Assembly: GCA_963691815.1 (NCBI GenBank)
Contig: OY829653.1
Coordinates: forward strand, 1,947,918 to 2,011,917
DNA from: Echiichthys vipera
Taxonomy: Eukaryota > Chordata > Actinopteri > Perciformes > Trachinidae
Length of the DNA stretch: 64,000 nucleotides
Reading direction: 5' to 3'
Positions 45,678-58,164 of the stretch are shown in pieces. A program made the translations under genes and the position numbers. Positions within the stretch are counted from its first letter, which is position 1, and every line of letters starts with the position of its first letter. Below the pieces are notes generated by a model. It did no database searches. It was not told the DNA's origin and saw only the letters and a list, made by a program, of their open reading frames with translations.

Positions 45678-47747
45678 TCAGCTTTTGATTTCTTCAGTTA
45701 TTTTTCAGATGAATTATTTAATTAGCTGCAGAAAATAGTGAATCACATTTCCCCGAAAGCCCACGGTGATGTCCTCAGATTGTTTTTGTCCATTTCAATA
45801 CAAAAAAATACAGATTTTTTTTATCCTGGAACAAATATTTCACAGTTTTTGTTTTACAAACTGCTTAAACGCTGAACCAGTTTTTAAAAAATAGCAGGTA
45901 ATTGACATTTGCTGTCACATCACAACAAGGGCGACTACAGCGAACGGCAGCATCGATTTTACTGCTCGATCTGAATCAACGAGGACAAACTTTAGAAAGT
46001 CACCAGGATCAGGGGAGAGGAGGAGGTTCAGACAAACCTGAAGCTGGACCAGAATACAGCTCAGTGTTTGGAAGAAAAGGGGATAAAACAGAGAGAAACT
46101 GTGCTGGAATATATTTAAAAAAAAGAATATTTTTGAAAATCAATAACAAATGAATGCTGCTTCTTACAGTTGAATGTGTCCCACTGCCTTTGTCGTTTTA
46201 ATGGCAGATATCCAAAATGTCCTGGTGTGAAAATGATGACAATGCGAAAAAGAACATGGTTCAACATTGACTTTGCAAAAACCCAGGGACAAAATAAGAT
46301 GTTTCCTCTTGTACGGATCGAAACAAAGGTGTTTCCTGTCGTCTGTAGATTCACTGGGCGGGACGTCTCTGCAGCAACACGATATTAATTATGAAAAAAA
46401 AGATCAAAGATGTTTGTTCATTTGCCCAAATCCAGTGTGAGAAGTTAAAGTTAAAGCTGTCAGAGCCGATAGTATGTGTAAGTTGATCTCCTGCATAAAT
46501 CTGCTGGGTTCAGTGAGTGAGCGTGTTCTCTGTGTGCAGATCCTGAAGCTGCTCATGGGGAAGGTGGTGATCGGCCACGCCGTCCACAACGACTTCAAGG
46601 TCCTCGGTTACGCTCACCCCGGCGTCTTGACCAGAGACACGTCTCGCATCCCTCTGCTCAACCTGAAGGCCGGCTTCGGAGCGCACGAGTGCGCCTCTCT
46701 GAAGAGGCTCACCAAGGCCATCTTCAACCGAGACATCCAGGTACTCTTGAGTCTTCGGCACCTCTCACACACGCAGCTTTATCCGTTTATCATGTTGCTC
46801 TCATGTTTGAATGAACGCTTTTACGTAAACGCCAGAGCAGCAGCGCAAGGTTAAAGATGGAGGGAAAGATTAAATCCACTTTCTGTTTCAATCATTATAA
46901 CAGTTCCTCAATTATTATCTCTTATGCACAAAGAACATGAGTTTTAGGGCGCCCTCCCACTGTGCGTCCGTCCCGTGTGTCTGTCCCGTGCCCCGTGCTT
47001 AAGGGTCCTTGGTTTGTACTCACACTACCTGGGCCTCGGAGAATGCTTCTTGCTGCCTATACGTCATCACGCCGTAACACGTCACACGCATTGATGACGT
47101 CATGGCGATGCGTGGCTTTGTTTCCAGATCTTTCCGTAGACCTCAAAGTTTTTGTGCGTCTTGTCGACTGTTTTTGAATCTTTTCATCGACCAAATCTGC
47201 AGTAAACACTCCACCTCCGCATCACACCGACGTGAACCTTTCGCCGCCATTGTTTGAAATGTCCGCGCATGGTCCCTCCTTCTTTTTTCTACGTCCCAAC
47301 AGGCGCACAGGAAATGACCTCAGAACCGCCGTAGGCCTCGTGCTCGTACACGTGCACACGCTCGTGCTCGTACACGTGCAAACGTGCTTTACTAAAGCCC
47401 ACCTCTCCCAAACGGGCCGTGGACGGCAAGCGTGCCGCTCCTAGACGCGGTACGGTTGCGACCTTAGTTGGTGTGAAAATCTGCAAAACGTGCTTATTAA
47501 CTACAACTAATGGTAAGAAAAAAGCACTCAAACAAGCGTCTGAAATCTGCTTTAGTCATGCAGGAGTCAGCAGTCAGCTTGTGTTGTGTTGTGTTTCTAA
47601 ATGTCTCACGCTCACCGTCTCTCGTGTCCGCAGACCGGGAAGAAGGGCCACTCTTCCGTGGAGGACGCCAAAGCCACCATGGACCTTTACAAAGTGGTGG
47701 AGGAGGAGTGGGAGAGGAAGCTGCTCTCCAAGTCCCAGGCCAGCTAG
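44888..47747 (+). CDS. isg20l2: ISG20L2, DEDDh 3'-5' exoribonuclease
   Basis: Human ISG20L2 is a nucleolar exonuclease acting in pre-rRNA (5.8S/12S) maturation. Coding exons: 44888-45553 (222 codons; the exon starts at an acceptor at 44753 with 134 bp of 5' UTR), 46540-46740 (67 codons) and 47634-47747 (stop TAG). Total about 326 residues. The first 145 residues are low-complexity and basic (RRRNSWRHKKK), as in the human N-terminus that directs nucleolar localisation. The nuclease domain has LAIDCEMVGTGPKG (Exo I, D and E), HAVHNDFKVL (Exo II, D) and HSSVEDA (Exo III, H and D), so all DEDDh residues are present. DYRTRWSGI is a family signature. AATAAA at 47774-47779. A Harbinger-like element sits in intron 2. 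Confidence 0.97.
46947..47463 (-). mobile_element. Harbinger-like element in ISG20L2 intron, TTA target duplication, right end internally deleted
   Basis: TTA at 46944-46946 and 47464-47466. Left end GGGCGCCCTCCCACTGTGCG. The right terminal repeat is reduced to GCGACC after a deletion that removes about 80 bases. Confidence 0.8.
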
Positions 47748-47779
47748 TGCCAGGTTTGAAGAGACGACGTGGAAATAAA

Positions 47780-48590
47780 CCAGAGTTTTTAAATGTACCT
47801 TTTTCTGTGTGTGTGGCGGGGTTTGTGGTGTGGACTGCTCGGTTACAGGATCCGCTCCTCCTACTGGATGCCTGGGAAACGGCTCATTCAGTGAAGCGGA
47901 GGGACTTTTTACCAGCTGATTTTAAACAAACTGTCATTAATGGATCATGATCGGAGGAGACACTTTGCTCTGACCTTCAGTTTCAGCAGTTCTTTCTCAG
48001 GGTTTGCATCGTGTTCAGGTGCTTCTCCTGCCACCAGAGGGCAGTGGCGTATTCATTCCAACCACAGATGTAACTTCACTGAAACACTCTCAGTGGTCCC
48101 ACGCACCAAAAACAGACAAAAAGAGGTTTTAAGTTTCCACAGGTCGGTGTTTTTTATCTGATCTGCAGCTTAACTGTGAACCCAGAGTCGTGCTTCATCA
48201 CTGTTTGTTCTTCCTCTGAGAGCAGACGGCGGAGACGAGTTCAGGTTTCACCAAACTGCCACTAAAAGAGCTCACGTGTATGTTTAGATTTTTACAGTTT
48301 GAATGATCCTTTAGTGAAGAGTTGAGACAAAATGCTGCTTCGATGAACCAATGATGTTCTTCAGGGAGGTTTTAGAGATACTGAGCTCAGTAGATAGGAA
48401 ATGCTTCGGCCTTTGTTAGGGATGGGAATTGATTTTAAGATTTGATACCAGTGCCTTCATCGGTCTGATTCTCGATTATTCCCAATTTTAAACATGTTTT
48501 CAGCGTCTTTAACTATTTTATTATCTCAGAGTCTGAACACAGCGAAGAGCAAACAAGAACGTTTGTGCAGCATTTGTTTTCATTCAGGTC
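47780..48590. other. no gene seen downstream of ISG20L2
   Basis: Mixed-composition sequence with no phase-consistent exon and no long array. Confidence 0.5.
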
Positions 48591-49075
48591 AGGGGTCTCA
48601 GACTGATCCAGTAAAGAGCCACCGTGGCTCACCTAATCATCTCATCTTCAGCCTCTGATCCGGGGTCAGGTCTCGGGGGCAGCAGCTCCAGCAGGGGACC
48701 CCAAACTTCCCTTTCCCGGGCCACATTAACCAGCTCTAACTGGGGGATCCTGAGGCGTTCCCAGGCCAGTGTGGAGATCTAATCTCTCCACCTGGTCCTG
48801 GGTCTTCCCCGAGGCCTCCTCCCAGATGGACGTGCTGCAGGTTTTCATTCCAACCAAGCAAAAACACACCTGACTAGACTGACTGACCTGACGTCTGCGT
48901 GCTCCTTTACAAACGTCTTAAGGAAGATGTAGGTGCAGGAACACACCTAACTCGACTTATTCAACCAGCTGAGTCGCCTTCACACAGGTGGATTTGTTGG
49001 ATCAGGTGTGTTTTTGCTTGGTTGGGATGAGAACCTGCAGCCACAGCGGAGCTTTACTGGATCAGTCTGAGACAC
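48590..49075. mobile_element. TIR element split by a LINE fragment (48632-48833)
   Basis: Ends CAGACTGATCCAGTAAAG and CTTTACTGGATCAGTCTG are inverted, as are the subterminal CCAACCAAGCAAAAACACAC and GTGTGTTTTTGCTTGGTTGG. The LINE 3' end (family L, minus) interrupts the left arm. Confidence 0.75.
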
Positions 49076-49439
49076 CTCATGGCGTTAACGTTACCGACGC
49101 TCTGAAACTGTTCCAGTTCTGAGTCCAGTTAGTTACGGTTCTCAGCTGAAGCCGGTTCTCGATTCCCATCCCTGTGGTTCCACTTGTTACACCGTCTCCA
49201 GACACGTTTTTAAATGTGACTTAATGTTTGTCTTTTTTAAATTTAAATGTTTGGGAAAAAAAGATATGTGTTAGAAAAGCTGTGTAGAAAGAAAGCACTG
49301 TTGAACAAAAGTAGTCGGTCAAAAAAACCCAAAACAAACATGATTATTCTCACCAACAGGTCTCGAACCGTACAAAATATTACAAATTCTCTTTAACGCT
49401 GTGAAATGTTATCGCTCTTAAAGTGTAAAGCCGCTGCAG

Positions 49440-49665
49440 AATCATCCCATGGTCTGTTTCTGCACTTACGTACATCACATAAGCCATCGAGACAGTTTTT
49501 TTCTGTAACAACTGTTAAAGGAGAAATCTGGTAGAGTCGCTAACAGCCGGACGTGGCTAACAGTGATTAGCTCGGGGCAGCACGGTGAAGGCATTCAAAG
49601 GTCTTTTTTAACCACTAATGCTGCTGAAAATAGCAGCAAACCTCTGCAGCAGCATGAGAAGATCG
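49440..49665. repeat. single arm of the foldback element
   Basis: Matches the left arm of 27183-27780 (CTCGGGGCAGCACGGTGAAG). No opposing arm follows; a different TIR element begins at 49715. Confidence 0.75.
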
Positions 49666-49714
49666 TCAGAAGAGAAAGACCATGGTATGATTTTGCACCG
49701 GTACTACACTTTAA

Positions 49715-50397
49715 GGTGCGTTCAGACCGGATGCGATGGCCGCGATGTTAACGCAAGAAACACCAGGGTCGCATTGCCGGATTATATTTGGATCAGGCGA
49801 AGATGTGAACCCGTCTTTGTAACATTTTGTCCCGCTAATTTCTTTCTCTCATCATCTGCTGTTGGTGAAATCCGAAATACGCCGTTGTGTCTGGGTTGAT
49901 CATCCTCTGGAGCTCGGGTGCTCGCAGACCGCCGCGATGATCCTTCGTGCTCCCACGTGCATCCACCGTGCATCCACCGTGCATCCACGTTCATCGTCCG
50001 CTCATCCACCGTGCATCCTCCGTGCATCCTCCGTGCATCCACCGTGCACCCTCCGTGCATCCTCCGTGCATCCTCCGTGCATCCTCCGCTCATCCTCATG
50101 ACAGTTTGCCATCTGGAGAATCAACCTTACAAAGTATATGTGCAGTGGCTTTTGCGACACAGCGTAACGCTTATTTACTGCAGCTATTCAATCTTTTGTA
50201 ATCGAGTATTCTACTGATTATTCCAATGTTTCAGCCCTACTTTCCATTTGCGCGTTGAGGCGTTGGAATCGCGAATCTGTGTGAAAGTGAAAGATGCAAC
50301 TGGCGTCGCCCGGCCTGAAACGCGTGGGATCGCTTCTGTACGTTGTCTTTGTACGTAATCTTGCCGCGTACATCGCATCCGGTCTGAACCCTCCTTT
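49715..50397. mobile_element. non-autonomous DNA transposon with GTTCAGACCGGATGCGATG termini and internal minisatellite
   Basis: Left GGTGCGTTCAGACCGGATGC and right GCATCCGGTCTGAACCCTCC are inverted. Inside, 49960-50100 holds about twelve units of an 11-12 bp repeat (CATCCTCCGTG / CATCCACCGTG). It has no transposase. Confidence 0.75.
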
Positions 50398-50519
50398 ACA
50401 CGACGTCACCAGATTTACTTCTTTGCTCCCGACGTAATTCCTACGGTAATAAATATATGTGGATTTCATACATTACCTTTTGTCTGTACACGTACGGACA
50501 GTGAATGAGAACAGAACAG

Positions 50520-51062
50520 ATACAGTACAGAGCAAAGTTTGGACACACCTGCTCATTCAAAGAGTTTTCTTTATTTTCAGGACTGTGAAAATCGTAGATG
50601 CACTCGGGGACACTTTCAAAGTTTTCCCAGTGTTTCCGACTGACTGACCTTCATTTCTTAAAGTGATGACGACCACTCGTTTTTCTTTACTTAGCTGCTT
50701 TCTTCTGCCATAACACAAATTCTAACAGTGTGTTCAGTGGGACCATCAGCTGTGGATCCACCTGACTTCTGATGCTCCCACCCCCATTTATAAGGCAGGA
50801 AACCCCCCTTATTGAAGCTGACAGGGCACAGCTGTGGAGTGGAAACCATTTCAGGTGACCACCTTTTGAAGCTCATCAAGAGAATGCAGTGTGCAAAGCA
50901 GTGATCAGAGCCAAAGGTGAAGAAACTAGAATATAAGGAATAAGAATATAATTTAAGTTCATATTTCTACATGTGTTAATTCAGTTTTGATGCCTTCAGT
51001 GTGAATCGACAACGTCAAGAGTCTCATTGAATGAGAAGGTGTGTCCAAACTTTCGGTCTGTA

Positions 51063-51066
<4 letters not shown>
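50520..51066. mobile_element. Tc1/mariner-like non-autonomous element
   Basis: Ends TACAGTACAGAGCAAAGTTTGG and CCAAACTTTCGGTCTGTACT followed by GTGTA are inverted and bounded by TA. The ACACACCTGCTCATTCAAAG motif is familiar from fish Tc1-like elements. An (AT)n tract (51067-51110) follows the right end. Confidence 0.8.
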
Positions 51067-51109
<43 letters not shown>

Positions 51110-51112
<3 letters not shown>

Positions 51113-51655
51113 CATTAAAGTACTTTGGAGCAAGAAGACTGCATTTTAAAATAAATGTTGATGAATTCCCTCATAATTCTCCATTTTAACACCTGATTTC
51201 CACAATAATTCATGTTATTGTTTCATCATGACCTCTGTGTGTGTCCTCGCTGGATGTCCTTCACATCTTTATAAGACGACACACGACCAGCATCCAGTTG
51301 TCCTCTCGTCGACCCCTCGTCCCCGTCAGTTAATGCAGTTGTGCTGTTTTTGGAATCTACAGAGTTCAGTACAGTTTCCTATGCAACCTCAAGACGCGTT
51401 CAGTCTGCTGTAGATTCAGCTCGGTGCTTAACTTCAATAAATCATTACCACAGTCATTCTGAGGTGTCATGGTCGTTATTGTAATAAGTTCAGCCTGAAC
51501 GTCTGAACTGAACGATGATCTGCTCCGAGGCTAAAGCGCAGGAAACGGTGAGTATTTCACTTTTATTCACTTCTGTTTCTGCTGCACGCCGTCTTCCTGT
51601 CAGCGGACGACACACTGAGGTGCAGCTTTATCGTTCTGAGGCGTTTATTAAACTT
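51110..51655. other. no confident gene
   Basis: One ATG followed 33 bp later by a GTGAGT donor (51515-51550) looks like a possible short first exon, but no partner exon was found. Confidence 0.3.
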
Positions 51656-52110
51656 TGCATCTCTGATTGTTATGCATCTGTTTTTAGTCATTTTACTTTT
51701 CTATGTGCCTATTTAGTGTCACTGTATTCATTTAGTGATGTTTTTTCATGTTTATCTTTAGTGGTTTTGCACCTCCTAGTGGTCATTTTGTGGTTATTTT
51801 TATTGTTTTGCATCTATTTTTTAGTTGTTTTGTATCTTTTGCATTTCTCCTGTGGTAGTTGTGTGTTTCTTTGTCATAGTTTTACATCACCTGTAGATGT
51901 TATGTCTATATTTTTGGTGATTTTGTGTCTATTTTCAGTATTTGAGCGTCTCTTTGCGGTCGTTTTTGATCTCATTTTGTGTCGTTTGTGGTCATTTCTG
52001 TCTCTGTGATTTGTGTTTTTTTTCAGTAACACTTGAGAGTCGACCCCTGACCCTCTGACCCTCTGGGCCTCTGGGCCAGTGCTTGGCAGGTCCGTTCAGT
52101 AATCCATCCA
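51655..52110. repeat. degenerate 42-bp family array with GGGCCTCTGGGCC tail
   Basis: Units such as TTATGCATCTGTTTTTAGTC, ending in a tail that also follows the array at 7485-8040, including AATCCATCCATG. Confidence 0.65.
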
Positions 52111-53440
52111 TGTGTTAGTTCCCTGTTGTGTCCAGGTCCCCCCTCTCTCTCCTCGGGGCTCATCCACAGCTCCATCATCGAGTCTGCTCTCCTCAGACCT
52201 GGCAGCTGTGGGCCGCCGTGCACGCTGGTGTAAACCCGCCGCTCTGCTGCTCCACTTTCTTTAACCTCTGGCGAAGCATTTGTCCTTAAAGGTGAGCGAT
52301 CAGCACTGTTTCCCTGCTGTGAATTCAACACCTGCTCATTAATTATACAGCATGCCACCCTTCCTGAAAACAACACACCAGACTCGACTGGAGCTCATTA
52401 AAGAGGCAGGAACGCACAAAACCTCACAACCAGCACTCTGCTCCTACACTGGCACTTTAAATCAGGACGGACTGGAGGTCTCAAGGACTTTACAGAAAGT
52501 GTTAGTTTGTGTGAACACCTGCGCAGGTTTTTGTTAAAGAAATATATGAATTCGACAAAATCCTGCCAGAGTTTGAAGCACGGAGCGAGTGAGAGGTGTC
52601 CTGAGGTGAAGACAAGCTCTTTGTCCGCTGTCCAAACAAAGCAGCAGCTGAACCCCCTCAGTGTCACCACAGAGGAAGCCAAAGCCTCCGATGGTCACAG
52701 TCCTAAATAGCTGGCAGAAGGAGGCAGTGGCATCTCCTGCACTAGAAATGCTTCAGCTGTGAACTCGACAGGGTCTTGGGGTAGTCAAGAGAGGACAGGG
52801 ATGAGCCACACAGCAGAAATCTGGAGCCACGGTCCAAGACAAGAGTCGGCTTAAGATCATTAAGGGTCTTTTGTGAACATCGAAAGACCACGTTTATAAG
52901 GGTTTGCAGTTTCTTCACAGTGTTTAAAGTAACTTTTAACTCCATTTTCTCATTTCCCCCAGAGATCACCATTATAAAAGAAGCTGACGTCACCTTTAAC
53001 TGCCAACACGGTCCATTATTAATCTTTGTACTGTGTAATGAATGTTCAAAACAAGCATTTTTTATGTGAGTAAAACTTTCCCTGTGTCCGTCTCCCAGTG
53101 TAAAGTCTATGGGAGCTTAAACAGTGGGCTGATCAACACAGTAACAAACCCCAGGTGTAAGAAAACCTATGCTTATTTTGCCCATGAGCACTTTTTAATT
53201 GAACTGACTGGGCGCCATCTTTGACTCCGGTATCCAGCTCTTGGGTCCTGCCCCGAGCGCATCAGTGTTAGCCACGCACGCCTGTTAGCGACTCTCCAGG
53301 ATTTCTCCGTTAATAGTTCATACACAGAAAAAACTGTCTTCTTTTTGCGCAAACGTGAATTGACAGGAAACTACCTGGATAGGCAAAGTAAAAGATGAAG
53401 GTTTGTGTTGAAAAATGTATTTTTGTTTAAGTTCCGTACG
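52110..53440. other. no gene seen
   Basis: Moderately complex sequence without phase-consistent exons. A reverse partial arm of the foldback family is at about 53225-53335. Confidence 0.45.
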
Positions 53441-53460
53441 GACGTTCAAGTGTAATTCTG

Positions 53461-54000
53461 CCGCAAAATCATCCCATGGTCTTTTTCGGCACATACACAC
53501 ATTTTTTCTGTGTCTGAACTATTAACGGAGAAATACAGGAGAGATGCTAACAGCTGGACGTGGCTAACACTGATTAGCTCGGGGCAGCACGGTGAAGGCA
53601 TTCAAAGGTCTTTTTTAACCACTAATGCTGCTGAAAATAACAGCAAACCTCTGCAGCAGCATGAGAAGAGTCCCTACACACACAACAAAGCACCAATGGG
53701 CTCCTTCCACTGTAATGGACTTTACTATGAGAGGAGCTGGTACAGGGGCCAGTAGGTAAGTCTTTAAAACACTCTTTAATAAACTCTGGCTTCACTAACG
53801 ACGCTGTTGCTGCTTTGTTTTGTGTGTAGGGACTCTTCTCATGCTGCTGCAGAGGTTTGCTGTTATTTTCAGCAACATTAGTGGTTAAAAAAGACCTTCG
53901 AATGCCTTCACCGTGCTGCCCCGAGCTAATCACTGTTAGCCACGTCCGGCTGTTAGCGACTCTCCTGGATTTCTCTGTTAATAGTTCATACACGAAAAAA
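53461..54000. repeat. long foldback element, copy 2
   Basis: Arms about 53512-53690 and 53812-53990 are reverse complements, closely related to 27183-27780. Confidence 0.8.
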
Positions 54001-54905
54001 CCTGATGGGATGAGGATACGTTACGTAAACAAGTCAATGATGACATTTGGTTACGCTCAGGATTCAAACCGGTCTCCTGGGTGAAAGCACATCCATCTGA
54101 CCTGACTTCCCTACACCGTGTCGTACAGAACAAACGTAATCTGGGACTAAAAACATTTCCCTTGAGAGATAATTGTCAGTGCAGTTTTGTGAAGATGAAT
54201 CTTCGGAGGCTTGATTGTGAAGTGTCCGTCCTTCACTCACGATGTGACCTTGGACCTCTTCGACTGTGGGGTCACAGACGAGGCTGAGCAAGAAAATATT
54301 GCAGCGCCTCATGTGATTTAAGTCTAGATTATCCCGCGCTGCTTATCCCTCCTAAATCTCCTTGTTGCATGGGCAATAATGTGAGTCATTCCATTTTATG
54401 CCCCGTTATTAGCTCCATAAGTCAAAGCCAGAGCTTTATAACCACAAGAGTTTTTTTTTTTTCATGTGGATGTGTTAATATGTTCAAAACAAGATTTGCT
54501 CTTTTGGATTGAGGCCTTATAACGACCCCCACCCCCCCAACCCCCGGTCTGGCTGACCCTTTCTGTGATTAAGTTAAATGCACGTCCACATATGAAGTTG
54601 ACTTAAATACTGTTCTGGACATTTGAAATAAAAGAGGATTAAGTGTTCACCTGCTGTGTTAAGACTACATGAAAGAGCGCCGTTGGTCTCATTAGTCAAT
54701 AAATTATGGATTGTACCCCCCCCCCCCCCCCCCCCCCCACGGGTCAAGTTATTGGGAGCTTGACTCTGCAGATTACCCTTTCCATACACACATCATAATA
54801 TTGGTGGCCCAGCAGCAGCAACATGTGCATAATTCGGCTTTTATTACCCACTGCAGAGCCGTCAGGAATTTGTCCGTTTTGCACATTGGTAGTTAACCAC
54901 ACACA

Positions 54906-54944
<39 letters not shown>

Positions 54945-55640
54945 CACACACAGTGGACAGTCTCAGTGTATATATCAGCATGTTTTATGTCATTTAAATA
55001 AATAATTAGTCTTTATAAAATAACTGAATAGTCATGGGTGACAAAGTACTGACTACTTTCTCATTTTATTAAGAACTTTATTGCAAAATCAACACAACAT
55101 CAGAGCGTAAAGCACCGTAAATGTTGCCGTAACGCAGTTTGGCTGCTGTTTTTTTGACATTGCGATAGAAATGATATAGGAAAATATGTAGGATAGACAT
55201 TTTAGTATCATGTTGACGTTAGATCGTCGCGTGCACAGCCGGTTGGAAGCAGGATCGAGGTCTTGCATGTGTGAAAGCTGCAGAGGGGGAATAGAAGTCT
55301 CACCAGTTATCATCCAGGATAGGTTCACTGATGTAAAATATGTTTCTTTGTCATGTCCAGTCGGCACTCAAGCCCCCAAAAGGACGTGAACAAAAACATT
55401 TGTCAATTTCAGCCCCTCTCAGAGTAAAAGGACTCTTAAATCCATATTTATGACCATTAATTTGACAAACTTCATGTTGTGTCTTTAGAAGTTGACTTAT
55501 TCCGATAAAAAGCTGTATGAGTTCACAGCTCCTGTTTGTAACACGCTGAAATGCAGAAAATCACATTTTTACCAGACATTTTTTAAGACAACGTTCATTT
55601 TTTTATGAGTCACCATGGCAACAGTCTTGGCCTTGTTCTC
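54000..55640. other. no gene seen; simple repeats
   Basis: Contains a C homopolymer-rich run (54717-54738) and (AC)n (54899-54950). No exon supported. Confidence 0.5.
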
Positions 55641-55654
55641 TTTGATGTAGCATC

Positions 55655-56250
55655 AAGTGTCCTCTAGGAGCCAAACATGTGCTAAATGTGTGCTAAACTG
55701 CCCTCTAGGAGCCAAACTTGTGCTATAGTGTCCTATAGGAGCCAAACTTGTGCTAAAGTGTCCTCTAGGAGACAAACATGTGCTTATGTGCCCTCTAGGA
55801 GACAAACATGTGCTGATGTGCCCTCTAGGAGACAAACATGTGCTATAGTGTCCTATAGGAGCCAAACTTGTGCTAAAGTGTCCTCTAGGAGCCAAACTTG
55901 TGCTAAACTGCCCTCTAGGAGCCAAACTTGTGCTATAGTGTCCTATAGGAGCCAAACTTGTGCTAAAGTGTCCTCTAGGAGACAAACATGTGCTGATGTG
56001 CCCTCTAGGAGACAAACATGTGCTGATGTGCCCTCTAGGAGACAAACATGTGCTATAGTGTCCTATAGGAGCCAAACTTGTGCTAAAGTGTCCTCTAGGA
56101 GCCAAACTTGTGCTAAAGTGTCCTCTAGGAGCCAAACGTGTGTTAAAGTGTCCTCTAGGAGAAAAAAGTGTGCTAAAGTGTCCTCAAGGAGCCAAACGCG
56201 TGCTAAAGTGCCCTCTAGGAGCCAAAACGTGTATTAAAGTGTCCTCTTCA
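55655..56250. repeat. 30-bp minisatellite, about 20 copies
   Basis: Unit GTGTCCTCTAGGAGCCAAAC plus TTGTGCTAAA, with CCCTCTAGGAGACAAACATG variants arranged in higher-order blocks. Because 30 is divisible by three and stops are absent, both strands are open for over 150 codons. I do not call these genes. Confidence 0.93.
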
Positions 56251-56639
56251 GCGGCAAGGACGCGCTATGTCCCCTTTTTTTTTTACCTTTTCGCCCCTGC
56301 CCTTCAAAACGTCAGTGCAGCCACTGCGTGAGATACATGTTTGATTTGACCATGTCTTCTTATTCATGTACTTTTGTGAGTCCATGTTTATGTGCATGTC
56401 ACCTCCCTAATGTTCAGGGTCCATGCACAGCTCCTTATATCACCTTCTATAGTCTGCAGACTTCTGCATGATTTTACACATTTAGTCCAACCACAAAATG
56501 TGAACAAAAAGAAAAGAGCAAGCATCCTTCATTCTTTCTTCTACCTCAGCAGGATTATGGTTTACGGAGGAGGAGGAGGGGGAGGAGGGGGGGTGTTGGT
56601 CTTTAACACTGCCCTCACCCTCTCCCTCCTCTCTTCACC

Positions 56640-56830
56640 TCCTCTCCTCTCGGTGGTCAGGACGCACGGACCCAAGTCGAAGCCTCCAGCTCCGTCGGTC
56701 CGTGTGTGTGTCGGTCCGTGTGTGTGTGTGTGTGCGTGTCGCTGCTCCGGTGCACCTGTGCGGAGGCTCCGCGAGGACACCGACAACTTCCGCTGCTCTG
56801 CACCGAGACTCGACCATTTCTGAAAATGAA
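56640..56830 (+). other. possible first exon of a gene running off to the right
   Basis: CpG-containing GC-rich stretch in an otherwise AT-rich region, ending in ATGAA|GTAAGT (56825-56836), so an ATG lies two bases before a good donor. No downstream exon was found before 64000. Could equally be a noncoding 5' exon or chance. Confidence 0.3.
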
Positions 56831-56839
56831 GTAAGTGCT

Positions 56840-58160
56840 TTTAATAATTATAACTAAAAAACCTGACAGTTATAGCCTTTATTGAGCACGTGCTTTGATT
56901 TGCGTTCATGCACCGCATCGATCGACCCTTCCTGCGCGTTTTTGGATCGTTTAACTTTAAAGAAATGCGTGATACGTGCGTGATATGTGCGTGATGGGCT
57001 GCGCATCCCGATGTAAAGTCACGCCGGCAGCGTCCCCTGCTGCAGCATCACTGAGCGTTTTCACAGCCACGGGCATCCAATAATAATCCAGGTCAGAGAA
57101 GTGATGGAAGAATGTAAAAATAATCCAAAACTAACATAAAAATCTGGAATTTAAAGTTAAAGAACATCTGGAAATTGTGCTTAAAGTATTAAAAGTGCTC
57201 ACTGTGCAACATCCCTTATGCTGTGTCATGTTAGTGGGATACAATGATGTAAACAGAGTATTATTATCATTATGAATGCATGAATATGAGAGCATTTTAA
57301 TGCTGTGGCTGGTTTAGTGCAGTGGGGGAAGAAGGACTCACATCTGTGAAAGTAGCTGCAGAAATACTCTGTTACAATATGCATTCAAATGTTTTCTCAA
57401 GTAAAAGCATCAAAATAAAGTTAAAGTACAAAAAGTAAAAGAAGAAGAAGAAGAATTACTTTAATTTTTTCACTATACATGTTACACGCACACACACAGG
57501 CCTTAAATACACAGACAGGACCTATATACGTGCAGTTAATGGAGAGATGTCAGAGCGAGGGGGCTGCCAATGGCTCAATGGTGCCTTGCTCAACAGCACC
57601 TCAGCAGTGCCCAGGAGATGAACTGTCACCTCTCCAGCCACCAGTCCACACAGGGACCCAGCCAAGTCACCTATGGACTGAGCTGCACTCTTCATGCAAC
57701 CAAAGGCCCATTTCAGAATAACGTTTATTATATTATTGTTTTATTTTATTTATTATTATTAATGCAACGACTTTAGAAACTGGATCTGCTGGGGAGCCGT
57801 GAATTATTAAATCTTCACCTTCACATTTTCTCTCCTGTTTTCTATTTCCGTGCGTTCATAAACCAAAAGCAATGCACTGTAATGTGAATGTAATCCACAT
57901 ATGTATTATTGTGCATCATCAGCAAAGAAGGAGATCCGCTGTACTCATCTATGATGTCACGTAGCGCTCACACAGAAGGGGAGTGGTCCTGCAGGCGCGC
58001 TCTGTCTCTGGACTCAGTGTCTCCAGCCAGCAGTTAGCACACCTGTCCGTGTTCAGTCAATCAGCCCCGCAGCTTTAGTTCTCATCGCAAACACATTTAG
58101 AAAGTAACATTACCATTCCCCCGAAAATGACGTCATTTCCCATGACGAAGACAGAATTGA
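56840..58160. other. no gene seen
   Basis: AT-rich. Holds a truncated reverse SINE of family B at about 57565-57665 and a short (AGA)n run. Confidence 0.45.
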
Positions 58161-58164
58161 CCCG

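Noticed and set aside
51515..51550. Short first exon (MICSEAKAQET then GTGAGT)
   Set aside because: No partner exon, no promoter evidence, and repeat sequence begins 100 bp downstream.
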